Assembly (NCBI RefSeq): GCF_000364705.1
Contig: NZ_AQOH01000144.1
Span: 1-64,000 of the forward strand
Direction of reading: 5' to 3'
DNA: 64,000 bases
Source of the DNA: Pseudomonas fuscovaginae SE-1
GTDB lineage: Bacteria > Pseudomonadota > Gammaproteobacteria > Pseudomonadales > Pseudomonadaceae
Part shown: in pieces, positions 1 through 9,183 of the stretch
Layout: every line of letters begins with the position of its first letter
Position numbering within the stretch: position 1 is the first letter of the stretch
Translations under genes and position numbers: made by a program
The notes under the pieces: generated by a model
Seen by the model: the letters and a program-made list of their open reading frames with translations, nothing else
The model's database searches: none
What the model was told of the DNA's origin: nothing

Positions 1-11
1 CTGTAGGAGAC

Positions 12-42
12 GGCGGTGCGGCGACCCGGCCTGCCCGCGAAG
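12..42. repeat. REP-like repeat, left-edge copy
   Basis: A 31-nt stretch that recurs with two mismatches at 17074-17104, between algF and algA. It carries the TTGCCCGCGAAG-type core common to Pseudomonas REP elements. It lies in the intergenic DNA before yaaA; the rest of 1-157 shows nothing else recognisable. Confidence 0.5.
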
Positions 43-157
43 AGGCCCGCAAAATCACCAAGCCCCAGGGCCAACCGCCCGGCAGCTATCAGCATCATAG
101 GTGGAGCCAAACCGCCCAACCCCCTAGAATCCCCCGACGATTACAGGAGAAGACTTC

Positions 158-937
158 ATGCTGATGGTGATTTCCCCCGCCAAGACCCTCGATTTCGAAA
201 CACCACCGGTGACGAAACGCTACACCCAGCCGCAATACCTCGACCATTCCCAGGAGCTGATCGAACAATTGCGCCTGCTGAGCCCGGCTCAGATCAGCGA
301 GCTGATGCACGTCTCCGACAAGATCGGCGGCCTCAACGCCGCGCGCTTCGGCAGCTGGACCCCGGCCTTCACCCCGGACAACGCCAAGCAGGCCCTGCTG
401 GCCTTCAAGGGCGACGTCTACACCGGCCTCAACGCCGAGGACTTCAACGACGCCGACTTCGACTTCGCCCAGACCCACCTGCGCATGCTCTCCGGTCTCT
501 ATGGCCTGCTGCGCCCCCTGGACCTGATGCAACCGTACCGCCTGGAAATGGGCACCAAGTTCGCCAACGGCCGCGGCAAGGACCTCTATGCCTTCTGGGG
601 CACGCGCATCAGCGAATGGCTCAATGAAGCCCTGGCCGCACAGGGTGACGACGTGTTGCTGAACCTGGCCTCGAACGAGTATTTCTCGGCAGTCAAACGC
701 TCGGTGCTCAACGCCCGCATCATCAATACCGAGTTCCGCGATCAGAAGAACGGCCAGTACAAGATCATCAGCTTCTACGCGAAAAAGGCTCGCGGCATGA
801 TGGCCCGTTTCGTGACTCGAGAACGCATCAAGAACCCGGAACAATTGAAGACATTCGACGAACAAGGCTACCGTTTCAGCGCAGAGCTCTCCAAGCCGGA
901 CAACTTGGTGTTCCTCCGCGATCACGCGCCGGAATAA
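158..937 (+). CDS. yaaA: YaaA family peroxide stress protein (DUF328)
   Basis: A 259-residue protein of the YaaA/DUF328 family, a cytoplasmic protein linked in Escherichia coli to limiting intracellular iron and DNA damage during peroxide stress. The opening [16 protein letters not shown] is the family signature. Family-typical stretches follow, such as FKGDVYTGL near residue 86, the [10 protein letters not shown] block near residue 117, and the [11 protein letters not shown] segment near residue 170. Length matches the usual 255-260 residues. The ATG has an AGGAGA ribosome-binding site about ten bases upstream. The gene stands alone and its stop is followed by the REP-bearing alginate control region. 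Confidence 0.93.
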   Translation: MLMVISPAKTLDFETPPVTKRYTQPQYLDHSQELIEQLRLLSPAQISELMHVSDKIGGLNAARFGSWTPAFTPDNAKQALLAFKGDVYTGLNAEDFNDADFDFAQTHLRMLSGLYGLLRPLDLMQPYRLEMGTKFANGRGKDLYAFWGTRISEWLNEALAAQGDDVLLNLASNEYFSAVKRSVLNARIINTEFRDQKNGQYKIISFYAKKARGMMARFVTRERIKNPEQLKTFDEQGYRFSAELSKPDNLVFLRDHAPE

Positions 938-1060
938 CCGCTCCGAGGCACAGCCCCCTTCCCGTGGGAGCCAACTGTCTTCAGCTTATTGCCGATAGGT
1001 GGCGAGACAGGCTTGCAGTGCGGCGGTGTTCACCTGGCTGGCTTGCGCCGCGGTTGCGCG

Positions 1061-1122
1061 GAGCGGGCTTGCCAGCGAAGGCGGTCCTGAGTGCGCCAGA
1101 AGCTTCGTGGGCAAGCCCCTCC
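1061..1122. repeat. REP-type inverted repeat
   Basis: Two imperfectly complementary arms, GGGCTTGCCAGCGAAG near 1065-1080 and CTTCGTGGGCAAGCCCC at 1103-1119, form a BIME-like pair between yaaA and the AT-rich part of the algD control region. Confidence 0.55.
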
Positions 1123-1358
1123 GACAAGGCAGGATTTATCCACGAACAGCGGGCGCCGGCTCACTGGGACTGAACACCTGGAGCGCTCTACGGCGGCAAG
1201 TCAAAGGCCATTGAGTCTCACAGACGGCTCTACCCATGAGGGAAACGATTGCCGGCCCATGGCAATTTTTCTGTTACCCTGCCCCGACCTGGTGCACTCC
1301 ACGCAACGTGTCGAACCCACGATTTCCTCTCATTCCCTTCGTGCACCACCCGAAAAAT

Positions 1359-1384
1359 CCATTTTTTTGACGCCAAAAAAATGG
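1359..1384. repeat. A/T-tract inverted repeat upstream of algD
   Basis: A perfect 10-bp inverted repeat, CCATTTTTTT at 1359-1368 and AAAAAAATGG at 1375-1384, separated by GACGCC. It could act as a bend or nucleoid-protein site such as MvaT/H-NS, or as a terminator-like hairpin. No gene ends just upstream, so termination is less likely. Confidence 0.6.
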
Positions 1385-1426
1385 CCGTAACAACCATGAA
1401 AATTCTTTCACTCGACTTTTTTCACT

Positions 1427-1450
1427 TTTTTTCGTAGTGGCACGAAAAAA
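1427..1450. repeat. second A/T-tract inverted repeat upstream of algD
   Basis: A perfect 9-bp inverted repeat, TTTTTTCGT at 1427-1435 and ACGAAAAAA at 1442-1450, with a six-base AGTGGC centre. It lies 43 bases after the first A/T-tract repeat and has the same architecture of T-run, six-base loop and A-run. Confidence 0.6.
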
Positions 1451-1592
1451 TTTTTCCCATGATGGCATATAACCATCGCCGCATTTTTCACCCCCGTAAT
1501 CAAAGGGCGAAACGAGAAGTGCTATCAATTTGAAAGCAGTGCCATCCCGGACAATATTTCAAGAATTTTCAGAAAACAGGATGAGCGGATCG

Positions 1593-1620
1593 GAACTTAT
1601 GTTCCCCAGCATTGCTCATA
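1593..1620 (+). promoter_or_regulatory. candidate AlgU (sigma-22) promoter of algD
   Basis: GAACTT at 1593-1598 matches the AlgU/RpoE-type -35 box exactly. TCATA follows 17 bases later at 1616-1620, near the TCtgA-like -10. algD in P. aeruginosa is transcribed from an AlgU promoter with a long leader, and this site gives a leader of about 460 nt. The -35 match is strong and the -10 only fair. Confidence 0.55.
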
Positions 1621-2083
1621 CCACCCGTGACGATTCTCAACGATTTTGTAAGAGAAGACTTACAGCCAGGCTGGACAACTTGTTTAAGTTTGAACTCAAC
1701 ACTTACAAGTCACCCCAACTCAATCAATGGACAGGAGATACGCACCATTAATATCCCCTACGAAGGCCAGGACGGCCAATCAGACAACGAACCTGTCGAA
1801 CACCTGCAGGCGAATGCCCCGGAACGCTCTATTACGGGCATTAGCAGACTGCAGGCCAACTGACAGGGACCGTCCTGACGACGGCCGGCCATATCAAGGG
1901 GCACGCCCCCTCATAACAAGGCCAAGTTGCGCACAATTTGAGTGCAATTATTTAGCCACTCGACATTTATATGCCTGTACTCGGTAGGATGCTCTTCGCC
2001 GACTGAACTTCCGAGTGCACTGCGAATACTGGCCACATTAACTTCCGCCACTTGATGGCGTAATTAAGATAGAGGTAGATGCA

Positions 2084-3400
2084 ATGCGCATTAGCATATT
2101 CGGTTTGGGTTACGTCGGTGCAGTCTGTGCCGGTTGCCTGTCTGCACGAGGCCATGATGTCGTTGGCGTTGATATCTCCAAGGACAAGATCGACCTGATC
2201 AACAACGGCAAGTCGCCGATTGTCGAGCCGGGTCTGGAGCCGCTGCTGGCCCAGGGTATTGCCAGTGGCCGACTGCGCGGCACCACCGACTTCGCCGAGG
2301 CGATTCGGGCCACTGACCTGTCGATGCTGTGCGTCGGTACGCCAAGCAAGAAGAACGGCGACCTGGAGCTGAACTACATCGAGTCGGTGTGCCGTGAAAT
2401 CGGCTTCGTCCTGCGCGACAAGACAACCCGCCACACCATCGTCGTGCGCAGCACCGTGCTGCCGGGCACCGTGAAGAACGTGGTGATCCCGATCCTCGAG
2501 GACTGCTCGGGCAAGAAAGCCGGTGTCGATTTCGGCGTGGCCGTCAACCCTGAGTTCCTGCGCGAAAGCACCGCGATCAAGGACTACGACTACCCACCGA
2601 TGACCGTCATCGGCGAATTCGACAGCGCTTCCGGTGATGTCCTGCAGGCGCTCTACGAAGAACTCGACGCGCCGATCATCCGCAAGGACATCGAAGTGGC
2701 CGAGATGATCAAGTACACCTGCAACGTCTGGCACGCCACCAAGGTGACCTTCGCCAACGAGATCGGCAACATCGCCAAGGCCGTCGGCGTCGACGGCCGC
2801 GAAGTGATGGACGTCGTCTGCCAGGACAAGACCCTCAACCTGTCCCAGTACTACATGCGCCCCGGCTTCGCCTTCGGCGGTTCCTGCCTGCCCAAGGACG
2901 TGCGCGCCCTGACCTACCGCGCCAGCTCCCTCGACGTCGAGTCGCCACTGCTCAACTCGCTGATGCGCAGCAACGAGACCCAAGTTCAGAACGCCTTCGA
3001 CATCGTTGCCAGCCATGAAAAACGCAAGGTCGCCCTGCTCGGCCTGAGCTTCAAGGCCGGCACCGACGACCTGCGCGAAAGCCCGCTGGTGGAACTGGCG
3101 GAAATGCTGATCGGCAAGGGCTTCGACCTGCGGATCTATGACAAGAACGTCGAGTACGCCCGTGTCCACGGCGCGAACAAGGACTACATCGAGTCAAAGA
3201 TCCCTCACGTGTCGTCCCTGCTCAACGCCGACTTCGACGAGGTCGTGGACAACAGCGACGTGATCATCCTCGGCAACCGCGACGAGAAGTTCCGCGCCCT
3301 CGCCGAGAAGGCACCGCACGGCAAGCAGGTGATCGACCTGGTCGGCTTCATGTCCCGACCGACGAGCGCCAGCACTCACGCCGAAGGGATCTGCTGGTAA
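2084..3400 (+). CDS. algD: GDP-mannose 6-dehydrogenase AlgD
   Basis: Oxidises GDP-mannose with NAD+ to GDP-mannuronic acid, the committed cytoplasmic step of alginate synthesis. The 438 residues begin with a Rossmann fold (GLGYVG at 7-12, acidic Asp30 at the end of strand 2). The GGSCLPKD motif places the catalytic cysteine at residue 268, the same number as in the P. aeruginosa enzyme. The C-terminal NAD/UDP-binding half (KVALLGLSFKAGTDDLRESP) is complete. GAGGT at 2072-2076 lies seven bases before the ATG. First gene of the alginate operon; a REP-bearing gap of 165 bp follows before alg8. Confidence 0.98.
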   Translation: MRISIFGLGYVGAVCAGCLSARGHDVVGVDISKDKIDLINNGKSPIVEPGLEPLLAQGIASGRLRGTTDFAEAIRATDLSMLCVGTPSKKNGDLELNYIESVCREIGFVLRDKTTRHTIVVRSTVLPGTVKNVVIPILEDCSGKKAGVDFGVAVNPEFLRESTAIKDYDYPPMTVIGEFDSASGDVLQALYEELDAPIIRKDIEVAEMIKYTCNVWHATKVTFANEIGNIAKAVGVDGREVMDVVCQDKTLNLSQYYMRPGFAFGGSCLPKDVRALTYRASSLDVESPLLNSLMRSNETQVQNAFDIVASHEKRKVALLGLSFKAGTDDLRESPLVELAEMLIGKGFDLRIYDKNVEYARVHGANKDYIESKIPHVSSLLNADFDEVVDNSDVIILGNRDEKFRALAEKAPHGKQVIDLVGFMSRPTSASTHAEGICW

Positions 3401-3460
3401 GCCCGCGACAACCGCCACGCGGTTGATCGCCAGGCCGGCCCCACGGGTCACTCCCCTCCC

Positions 3461-3488
3461 TGTGGGAGCCGGCTTGCTGACGACGGCG
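3461..3488. repeat. REP half-element between algD and alg8
   Basis: TGTGGGAGCCGGCTTGCTGA and the following CGACGGCG match the Pseudomonas REP consensus seen several times in the window. It sits within the 165-bp algD-alg8 gap and could form a stabilising RNA stem. Confidence 0.5.
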
Positions 3489-3565
3489 TCCGACAGGGCG
3501 CCTCGCTCCCAGGATTGCTAAACGACCCACTCGGGCCCGGCCCGAGACACAGATGGATGCAGATT

Positions 3566-5047
3566 ATGCACAGGCTGAAACATGGCCTCCTCCAGGCCGC
3601 CGGTTGGCTGTTCTACCTGACGTTGCTGATGGGCCTGGCCTCACTGCTGCCCACCTCGACCTTCGACGCCGAATCCAAGGATTTCATCTTCCTGATCGGT
3701 GCCGTGGGCATCTGGCGCTACTCCATGGGCGCCACCCATTTCGTACGCGGGATGATCTTTCTCTACATCGTCTACCCGCACCTGCGGCGCAAACTGCGCA
3801 AGCTGGGCAAGGCCACGGACCCGTCCCACGTGTTCCTGATGGTCACCAGTTTTCGCATCGACGCCCATACCACCGCCCAGGTCTATCAATCGGTGATCCG
3901 CGAAGCCATCGACTGCGGCTTCCCCACCACCGTGGTCTGCTCGCTGGTGGAAATGTCCGATGAACTGCTGGTCAAGAGCCTCTGGGCACGGATGAATCCA
4001 CCGGAGCGGGTCACCCTCGACTTCGTCCGTATCGCCGGCACCGGCAAGCGCGATGGCCTGGCCTTCGGTTTCCGGGCGATCTCCCGCCATCTGCCGGACG
4101 ACCGTGCGGTGGTCGCGGTGATCGACGGTGACACCGTACTCAGTGAAGGCGTGGTGCGCCGCACCGTGCCCTGGTTCCAGCTGTTCGACAACGTCGGCGG
4201 CCTGACCACCAACGAATTCTGCGAAGTGCGCGGCGGCTACGTCATGAGCGAATGGCACAAGCTGCGCTTCGCCCAGCGCCACATCAACATGTGCTCCATG
4301 GCCCTGTCCAAGCGCGTACTGACCATGACCGGACGCATGTCGGTATTCCGCGCCAGCGTGGTCACCGACCCGGGCTTCATCGCCGATGTCGAGAGCGACT
4401 CGCTGCAACACTGGCGCCTGGGCCGCTTCCGCTTCCTTACCGGCGACGACAAGTCCAGCTGGTACAGCCTGATGCGCCTGGGCTACGACACCTTCTACGT
4501 GCCCGACGCGGCGATCCACACCGTGGAGCACCCACCGGAGAAGAGTTTCATCAAGTCCAGCCGCAAGCTGATGTACCGCTGGTACGGCAACAACCTGCGC
4601 CAGAACTCCCGCGCCCTGGGCCTGGGTATCCGCCGCCTCGGCGTGTTCACCAGCGTGGTGCTGTTCGACCAGCGCGTGTCGATGTGGACCTCGCTGCTGG
4701 GCCTGACCGTGGCGCTGATCGCCAGCTTCAAGTACGGCATCGAATTCATTCTCGCCTACCTGCTGTGGATCGGCATCACCCGCCTGATCCTGACGATCCT
4801 GCTGGCCTGCTCGGGCCACAGCATCGGCCCGGCGTACCCGGCGATCCTCTATTACAACCAGATCGTCGGCGCGCTGATGAAGATCTACGTGTTCTTCCGC
4901 CTCGACCGCCAATCCTGGACCCGTCAGGACACCAAACTGAGCCGCGACCTCGCCAGCTTTCAAGGTTGGTTCAACACCTGGTCGTCCCGGACCATGACCT
5001 TCTCCGCCGGCAGCATTTTCATCGCCGTGCTGATGACGATGGTCTGA
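3566..5047 (+). CDS. alg8: alginate polymerase glycosyltransferase Alg8
   Basis: Inner-membrane family 2 glycosyltransferase that builds polymannuronate from GDP-mannuronic acid together with Alg44. The protein has 493 residues from the MHRLKHG start, in line with 494 in P. aeruginosa. An in-frame ATG at 3557 and a more upstream start at 3515 are possible but less like the family. There are N-terminal membrane segments (about 9-30 and 38-70), a cytoplasmic GT-A domain with DGD at 187-189, TGDD at 292-295 and KLMYRW near 334-339 (a Q/RxxRW-like motif), then C-terminal membrane helices from about 372 to 420 and 478-493. The reading frame is intact. Confidence 0.96.
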   Translation: MHRLKHGLLQAAGWLFYLTLLMGLASLLPTSTFDAESKDFIFLIGAVGIWRYSMGATHFVRGMIFLYIVYPHLRRKLRKLGKATDPSHVFLMVTSFRIDAHTTAQVYQSVIREAIDCGFPTTVVCSLVEMSDELLVKSLWARMNPPERVTLDFVRIAGTGKRDGLAFGFRAISRHLPDDRAVVAVIDGDTVLSEGVVRRTVPWFQLFDNVGGLTTNEFCEVRGGYVMSEWHKLRFAQRHINMCSMALSKRVLTMTGRMSVFRASVVTDPGFIADVESDSLQHWRLGRFRFLTGDDKSSWYSLMRLGYDTFYVPDAAIHTVEHPPEKSFIKSSRKLMYRWYGNNLRQNSRALGLGIRRLGVFTSVVLFDQRVSMWTSLLGLTVALIASFKYGIEFILAYLLWIGITRLILTILLACSGHSIGPAYPAILYYNQIVGALMKIYVFFRLDRQSWTRQDTKLSRDLASFQGWFNTWSSRTMTFSAGSIFIAVLMTMV

Positions 5048-5084
5048 CCCGACTCGCCTGAATTAGCCAATGGAGCTTTAACTC

Positions 5085-6263
5085 ATGAACTCTAAAGTCA
5101 ACGCCAATGTCGTCCACGAATCCGAAGCCCAGCGCCAGCATGCCCGGGTGAAGATCCCGGCCAAACTGCGCTTCTTCAGCCGCGAGGGCAAGCCCCTGGA
5201 AGTGCGCGTGCACGACCTGTCCGCCGGCGGCCTGAGCTTCAACCTGCCGCCACAACAGCAACAGGAACTGACCCTCGGCGAGGTGCACAAGGGCCGCCTG
5301 ATGTTCGTCATCGACAACCTCGGCCTGGGCATGGACGTCGAGTTGCAGATCCGTGCCCACGACCGCCAGCACGGCCGGGTCGGCTGCCAGTTCCAGAACC
5401 TGGAACCACAGGATATCGCCACCCTGCGCCACCTCATCACCTCGCACCTGGCCGGCGACATCGTCAGCATGGGTGACGTGCTCGCCACCCTGCAACGCGA
5501 CAATTTCACCAAGGCCCGACGCAAGAAGGACGACGGCACGGGCCTGAGCCCACTCGGCCGGCTGCGTGCGGTGACCTTCAGCGCCGGCGTGTTCATCGTC
5601 GGCCTGGCGGCATTCGGCTTCGTGCTCAAGTCGATCTACGGCATGTACTTCGTCAGCCACGCCCAGGCCGGCCTGGTCAGCGTGCCGGGGGTGAACGTCA
5701 CCATGCCGCGTGACGGCACCGTGCAGAGCCTGCTCAAGGACGACGGTATCGCCGCCAAGGGCGCGCCGCTGGCGAGCTTCAGCACCAGCATGCTCGACGT
5801 GCTCAAGGGCCACCTGGACGAAGACCAGCTGCAACCGGCCAAGGTCGAGGAACTGTTCGGCAAGCAGATGACCGGCACCCTGACCTCGCCCTGCGATTGC
5901 GTGGTCGCCCAGCAACTGGTCGCCAACGGCCAGTACGCCAGCAAGGGCGACGTGATCTTCCAGTTGGTGCCACGCAACAGCGTTGCCAACGTCGAGGCAC
6001 GGTTCTCCTATCGCCAGTTCGGCGAGGTACGTCCCGGTACCCGTGTGAACTTCCAGGTCGCCGGCGAAGAACAGACCCGCCAAGGCAAGATCGTCAGCAG
6101 CACCAGCCTGAAAAGCGACGATCTGTCCTCCGACATCCGTGTGCTGATCAAGCCGGATGAAAGCCTCGACAGCAGCCTTGCCGGCCGTCCGGTAGAGGTG
6201 AGCAGCGACCGCGGCCCGAGCCTGAACTGGCTGATCGACAAAGCCATGGCCGCCGGACTGTAA
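5085..6263 (+). CDS. alg44: alginate polymerisation protein Alg44 (PilZ c-di-GMP receptor)
   Basis: Inner-membrane co-polymerase that activates Alg8 when it binds c-di-GMP. The 392 residues start with a cytoplasmic PilZ domain. R17 and R21 of RxxxR and D44/S46 of DxSxxG sit at the same numbers as the c-di-GMP contacts known in P. aeruginosa Alg44. A single membrane helix lies near 163-190, followed by a periplasmic HlyD/MFP-like domain rich in GxxV turns. All ligand residues are present, so post-translational c-di-GMP control is expected. The start lies 37 bp after alg8 and algK begins ten bases after the stop, with GGAGG in between. Confidence 0.97.
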   Translation: MNSKVNANVVHESEAQRQHARVKIPAKLRFFSREGKPLEVRVHDLSAGGLSFNLPPQQQQELTLGEVHKGRLMFVIDNLGLGMDVELQIRAHDRQHGRVGCQFQNLEPQDIATLRHLITSHLAGDIVSMGDVLATLQRDNFTKARRKKDDGTGLSPLGRLRAVTFSAGVFIVGLAAFGFVLKSIYGMYFVSHAQAGLVSVPGVNVTMPRDGTVQSLLKDDGIAAKGAPLASFSTSMLDVLKGHLDEDQLQPAKVEELFGKQMTGTLTSPCDCVVAQQLVANGQYASKGDVIFQLVPRNSVANVEARFSYRQFGEVRPGTRVNFQVAGEEQTRQGKIVSSTSLKSDDLSSDIRVLIKPDESLDSSLAGRPVEVSSDRGPSLNWLIDKAMAAGL

Positions 6264-6272
6264 GCGGAGGAC

Positions 6273-7676
6273 ATGCCTGTGACGACCTTCAGACCCCTGC
6301 CCCTGACACTGGCCATGGCGATCGGCCTGGCCGGTTGCTCCGGTCTGCCCGACCAGCGCCTGGCCAACGAAGCGCTCAAGCGCGGCGACACCGCCCTGGC
6401 CGAGCAGAACTACCGCCAACTGGCGGACCTGGGCTACAGCGACGCACAGGTCGGCCTGGCCGATATCCAGGTGGAAAGCCGCGACCCGGCGCAGATCCGG
6501 CAGGCCGAGGCGACCTATCGCGCCGCCGCCGACACCTCGCCCCGTGCCCAGGCACGCCTGGGCCGCCTGCTGGTGGCCAAGCCCGGCGCGACCGAAACCG
6601 AGCACCACGAGGCCGAGACCCTGCTGAAAAAGGCCTTCGCCAACGGAGAAGGCAACACGCTGATCCCCTTGGCGATGCTCTACCTGCAATTCCCGCAGAG
6701 CTTCCCCGAGGTCAACGCCCAGCGGCAGATCGACCAGTGGCGTAGCGCCGGTTACCCGGAAGCGGGGCTGGCCCAGGTACTGCTGTACCGCACCCAGGGC
6801 ACCTACGACCAGCACCTCGACGAAGTGGAGAAGATCTGCAAGGCCGCGCTCAACAGCACCGACATCTGCTACGTCGAGCTCGCCACCGTGTACCAGAAAC
6901 GCGCCCAGCCGGAACAGCAGGCCGAACTGCTCAAGCAACTGCAGGCGGCCTATGGCCGCGGCACGGTCGGTGCCCAGCGGGTCGACGCCGTCGCCCGCGT
7001 GCTGGCCGATTCGAGCCTGGGCCAACCGGATACGAAAACCGCCCAGGAACTGCTCGAGAAAATCGCCCCCGGCTACCCGGCGTCCTGGGTCAGCCTGGCG
7101 CAACTGCTCTACGACTATCCCGACCTGGGCGACGTCAAGCAGATGATGGAATACCTGGACAACGGCCGTGCCGCCGACCAGCCACGGGCCGAACTGCTGC
7201 TGGGCAAGCTCTACTACGAAGGCAAGTGGGTGCCGGCCGATGCCAAACAGGCCGAGGCACACTTTCAGAAAGCGGTTGGCCGCGAAGTCGCCGCCGACTA
7301 CTACCTGGGGCAGATCTACCGCCGCGGCTACCTCGGCCAGGTCTATCCGCAGAAGGCCCTCGACCACCTGCTCAAGGCCGCCCGCAACGGCCAGAACAGC
7401 GCCGACTTCGCTATCGCGCAACTGTTTTCCCAGGGTCGCGGGACCAAACCCGACCCGCTCAACGCCTATGTCTTCGGCCAACTGGCGAAAACCCAGGACA
7501 CGCCGCAAGCCAATGAGCTGGCCCAGCAACTCGACGAACAACTGCCGCCTGCCCAGCGCGCCGACGCCCAGCGCCTGTTGCAGCAGGAGCAGCGCCTGCG
7601 CGGCACCCTGAGCCGCAACGCGCTGGACCTGCAACAAGTCCTGCAGGAAGGCGACAGCGAGGAAAAGACCCTATGA
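6273..7676 (+). CDS. algK: alginate outer-membrane scaffold lipoprotein AlgK
   Basis: Outer-membrane lipoprotein of TPR/Sel1-like helical repeats that helps place AlgE and links periplasmic parts of the alginate machine. The 467 residues begin with a lipoprotein signal peptide ending LAGC, with the acylated cysteine at residue 22. Repeated ~35-residue units follow with Sel1-style AxxxLGxxY patterns, for example [21 protein letters not shown] and the [12 protein letters not shown] unit. The start has a GGAGG site at 6266-6270. The stop overlaps the algE start (ATGA), so the two are probably translationally coupled. Confidence 0.95.
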   Translation: MPVTTFRPLPLTLAMAIGLAGCSGLPDQRLANEALKRGDTALAEQNYRQLADLGYSDAQVGLADIQVESRDPAQIRQAEATYRAAADTSPRAQARLGRLLVAKPGATETEHHEAETLLKKAFANGEGNTLIPLAMLYLQFPQSFPEVNAQRQIDQWRSAGYPEAGLAQVLLYRTQGTYDQHLDEVEKICKAALNSTDICYVELATVYQKRAQPEQQAELLKQLQAAYGRGTVGAQRVDAVARVLADSSLGQPDTKTAQELLEKIAPGYPASWVSLAQLLYDYPDLGDVKQMMEYLDNGRAADQPRAELLLGKLYYEGKWVPADAKQAEAHFQKAVGREVAADYYLGQIYRRGYLGQVYPQKALDHLLKAARNGQNSADFAIAQLFSQGRGTKPDPLNAYVFGQLAKTQDTPQANELAQQLDEQLPPAQRADAQRLLQQEQRLRGTLSRNALDLQQVLQEGDSEEKTL

Positions 7677-9157
7677 CTTTCAATCCTTTCGTGAAGGCCG
7701 GCATCGGCCTGAGCTTTGCCCTGGCCTGGTCCACGCCGACCCTGGCCGCCCTCACCGAAACCCAGAACTTCGGCCTGGAAGCGAAGATCACCGCACAATC
7801 GGAAGATGATCGCGACCTCGGCACCCTCAAGGGTGGCGACGCCAACGGCATCGGCCTGGACCTGCGCCCCTGGGTCTTCGGCGAGAGCGGCAACTGGAGC
7901 GCCTACGCCATGGGCCAGGCGGTGACCTCCACCGACATCATCGAGACCGATACCCTGCAACAGGCCAATGGCGACCAGGAGAGTTCGAGCAACGACGCCC
8001 GCAAGCCGGACAAGAGCTACCTGGCCCTGCGTGAATTCTGGGTCGGCTACAAGGGCTTCACGCCCTACCCCGGCGAAATCCTCAAGTTCGGTCGCCAGCG
8101 CCTGCGCAACGACGACGGGCAGTGGCGCGATACCAACATCGAAGCACTGAACTGGACCTTCGACACCACCCTGCTGCGCGCCAACCTGGGTACCGCCGAG
8201 CGCTTCAGCGAATACCGCACCGACCTCACCGAGCTGGCGCCCAAGGACAAGGACCGCCTGCATGTCTACGGCGACGTCGCCTACCAGTGGACCCCTGGGC
8301 AGTGGATCGGCCTGCGCGCCCACCACACCCACGACGACGGCAAGCTCGACTACCCGACGCCGGGTATCGCCAGCGATCCGCTGGACAAGAAGGAAAACGG
8401 CAACCTGACCTGGCTCGGCCTGGAAGCCAACAGCGATGCCTACAACTTCCGCAACACCAACACCGTCAACTACTGGGCCAGCCTGACCGGCATGAGCGGT
8501 CACCGCGACACCGTCAATCCGCTCAACGCCGACGGCACCCGCCCGACCGAAGCCAAGCGTGGCGACAGCGTCAACGGCTGGGCCACCGACCTCGGCGTCC
8601 GCCTGCGCCTGGACCCGAACTGGCAGGTCGGTGCCGCCTATGCCCGCGCCAGCGGCGACTACGAGCAGAACGGCCTGGAAAGCAACCGGTCGAACTTCAC
8701 CGGCACCCGCTCACGCATGCACCGTTTCGGCGAAGCCTTCCGTGGCGAGTTGAACAACCTGCAGACCGCCACCCTGTTCGGCTCCTGGCAACTGCGCGAG
8801 GACTACGACGCCAGCCTGGTCTACCACAAGTTCTGGCGCGTCGACGGCAACAAGGACGTCGGCAGCAACGGCATCAACGCCGCGCAGAACACCTATGACG
8901 ACACCACCGGCGCCCTGCTCTCCAGCACCTCGCTGCCGTTGCAGGACGGCAAGAAGGACATGGGCCAGGAGATGGATCTGGTGGTCACCAAATACTTCAA
9001 GCAGGGCCTGCTGCCGGCAGCCCTGAGCCAGTCGATCGACGAGCCCTCGGCGCTGGTGCGCTTTCGCGGCGGCGTGTTCAAGCCGGGCAGCGCCTATGGC
9101 CACGACGTCGATTCTTATATGCACCGTGCATTCATCGACGTGATCTGGCGCTTCTGA
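7673..9157 (+). CDS. algE: alginate export porin AlgE
   Basis: Outer-membrane beta-barrel through which alginate leaves the cell. The 494-residue precursor has a signal peptide of about 26 residues (LAWSTPTLA). Alternating-strand barrel sequence follows, including the family blocks [15 protein letters not shown] and [15 protein letters not shown], and a C-terminal aromatic end (DVIWRF). Length agrees with the 490-residue P. aeruginosa protein. The start overlaps the algK stop, and algG starts shortly after the algE stop. Confidence 0.96.
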   Translation: MTFNPFVKAGIGLSFALAWSTPTLAALTETQNFGLEAKITAQSEDDRDLGTLKGGDANGIGLDLRPWVFGESGNWSAYAMGQAVTSTDIIETDTLQQANGDQESSSNDARKPDKSYLALREFWVGYKGFTPYPGEILKFGRQRLRNDDGQWRDTNIEALNWTFDTTLLRANLGTAERFSEYRTDLTELAPKDKDRLHVYGDVAYQWTPGQWIGLRAHHTHDDGKLDYPTPGIASDPLDKKENGNLTWLGLEANSDAYNFRNTNTVNYWASLTGMSGHRDTVNPLNADGTRPTEAKRGDSVNGWATDLGVRLRLDPNWQVGAAYARASGDYEQNGLESNRSNFTGTRSRMHRFGEAFRGELNNLQTATLFGSWQLREDYDASLVYHKFWRVDGNKDVGSNGINAAQNTYDDTTGALLSSTSLPLQDGKKDMGQEMDLVVTKYFKQGLLPAALSQSIDEPSALVRFRGGVFKPGSAYGHDVDSYMHRAFIDVIWRF

Positions 9158-9183
9158 TGCCGGCCGCCAAGGGAGTTTCCAAG

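Larger units (their letters stand above)
938..2083 (+). promoter_or_regulatory. alginate operon upstream control region
   Basis: This 1146-bp stretch before algD has no convincing gene. Its first part holds a REP-type inverted repeat (1061-1122). The part from about 1330 to 1570 is strikingly AT-rich for this genome and holds two A/T-tract hairpins (1359-1384 and 1427-1450) plus a short GATGG/CCATC repeat at 1461-1477. A candidate AlgU promoter follows at 1593-1620, leaving an untranslated leader of about 460 nt. Long upstream regions that bind several regulators, such as AlgR and AmrZ, are known for algD in P. aeruginosa. I could not find an exact AlgR box (CCGTTCGTC) here. Confidence 0.6.

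Noticed and set aside
1274..1528. Small minus-strand frame of 84 codons in the AT-rich algD control region
   Set aside because: No ribosome-binding site or family resemblance; the stretch is explained by inverted repeats.
1780..1795. GACAACGAAC as a possible reversed AlgR box
   Set aside because: Only a partial match to the CCGTTCGTC core; too weak to list as a site.
5019..7637. An 872-codon open frame on the minus strand opposite alg44 and algK
   Set aside because: It mirrors two certain genes, its product is low-complexity and matches no family; long antisense frames are expected in DNA with this GC content.
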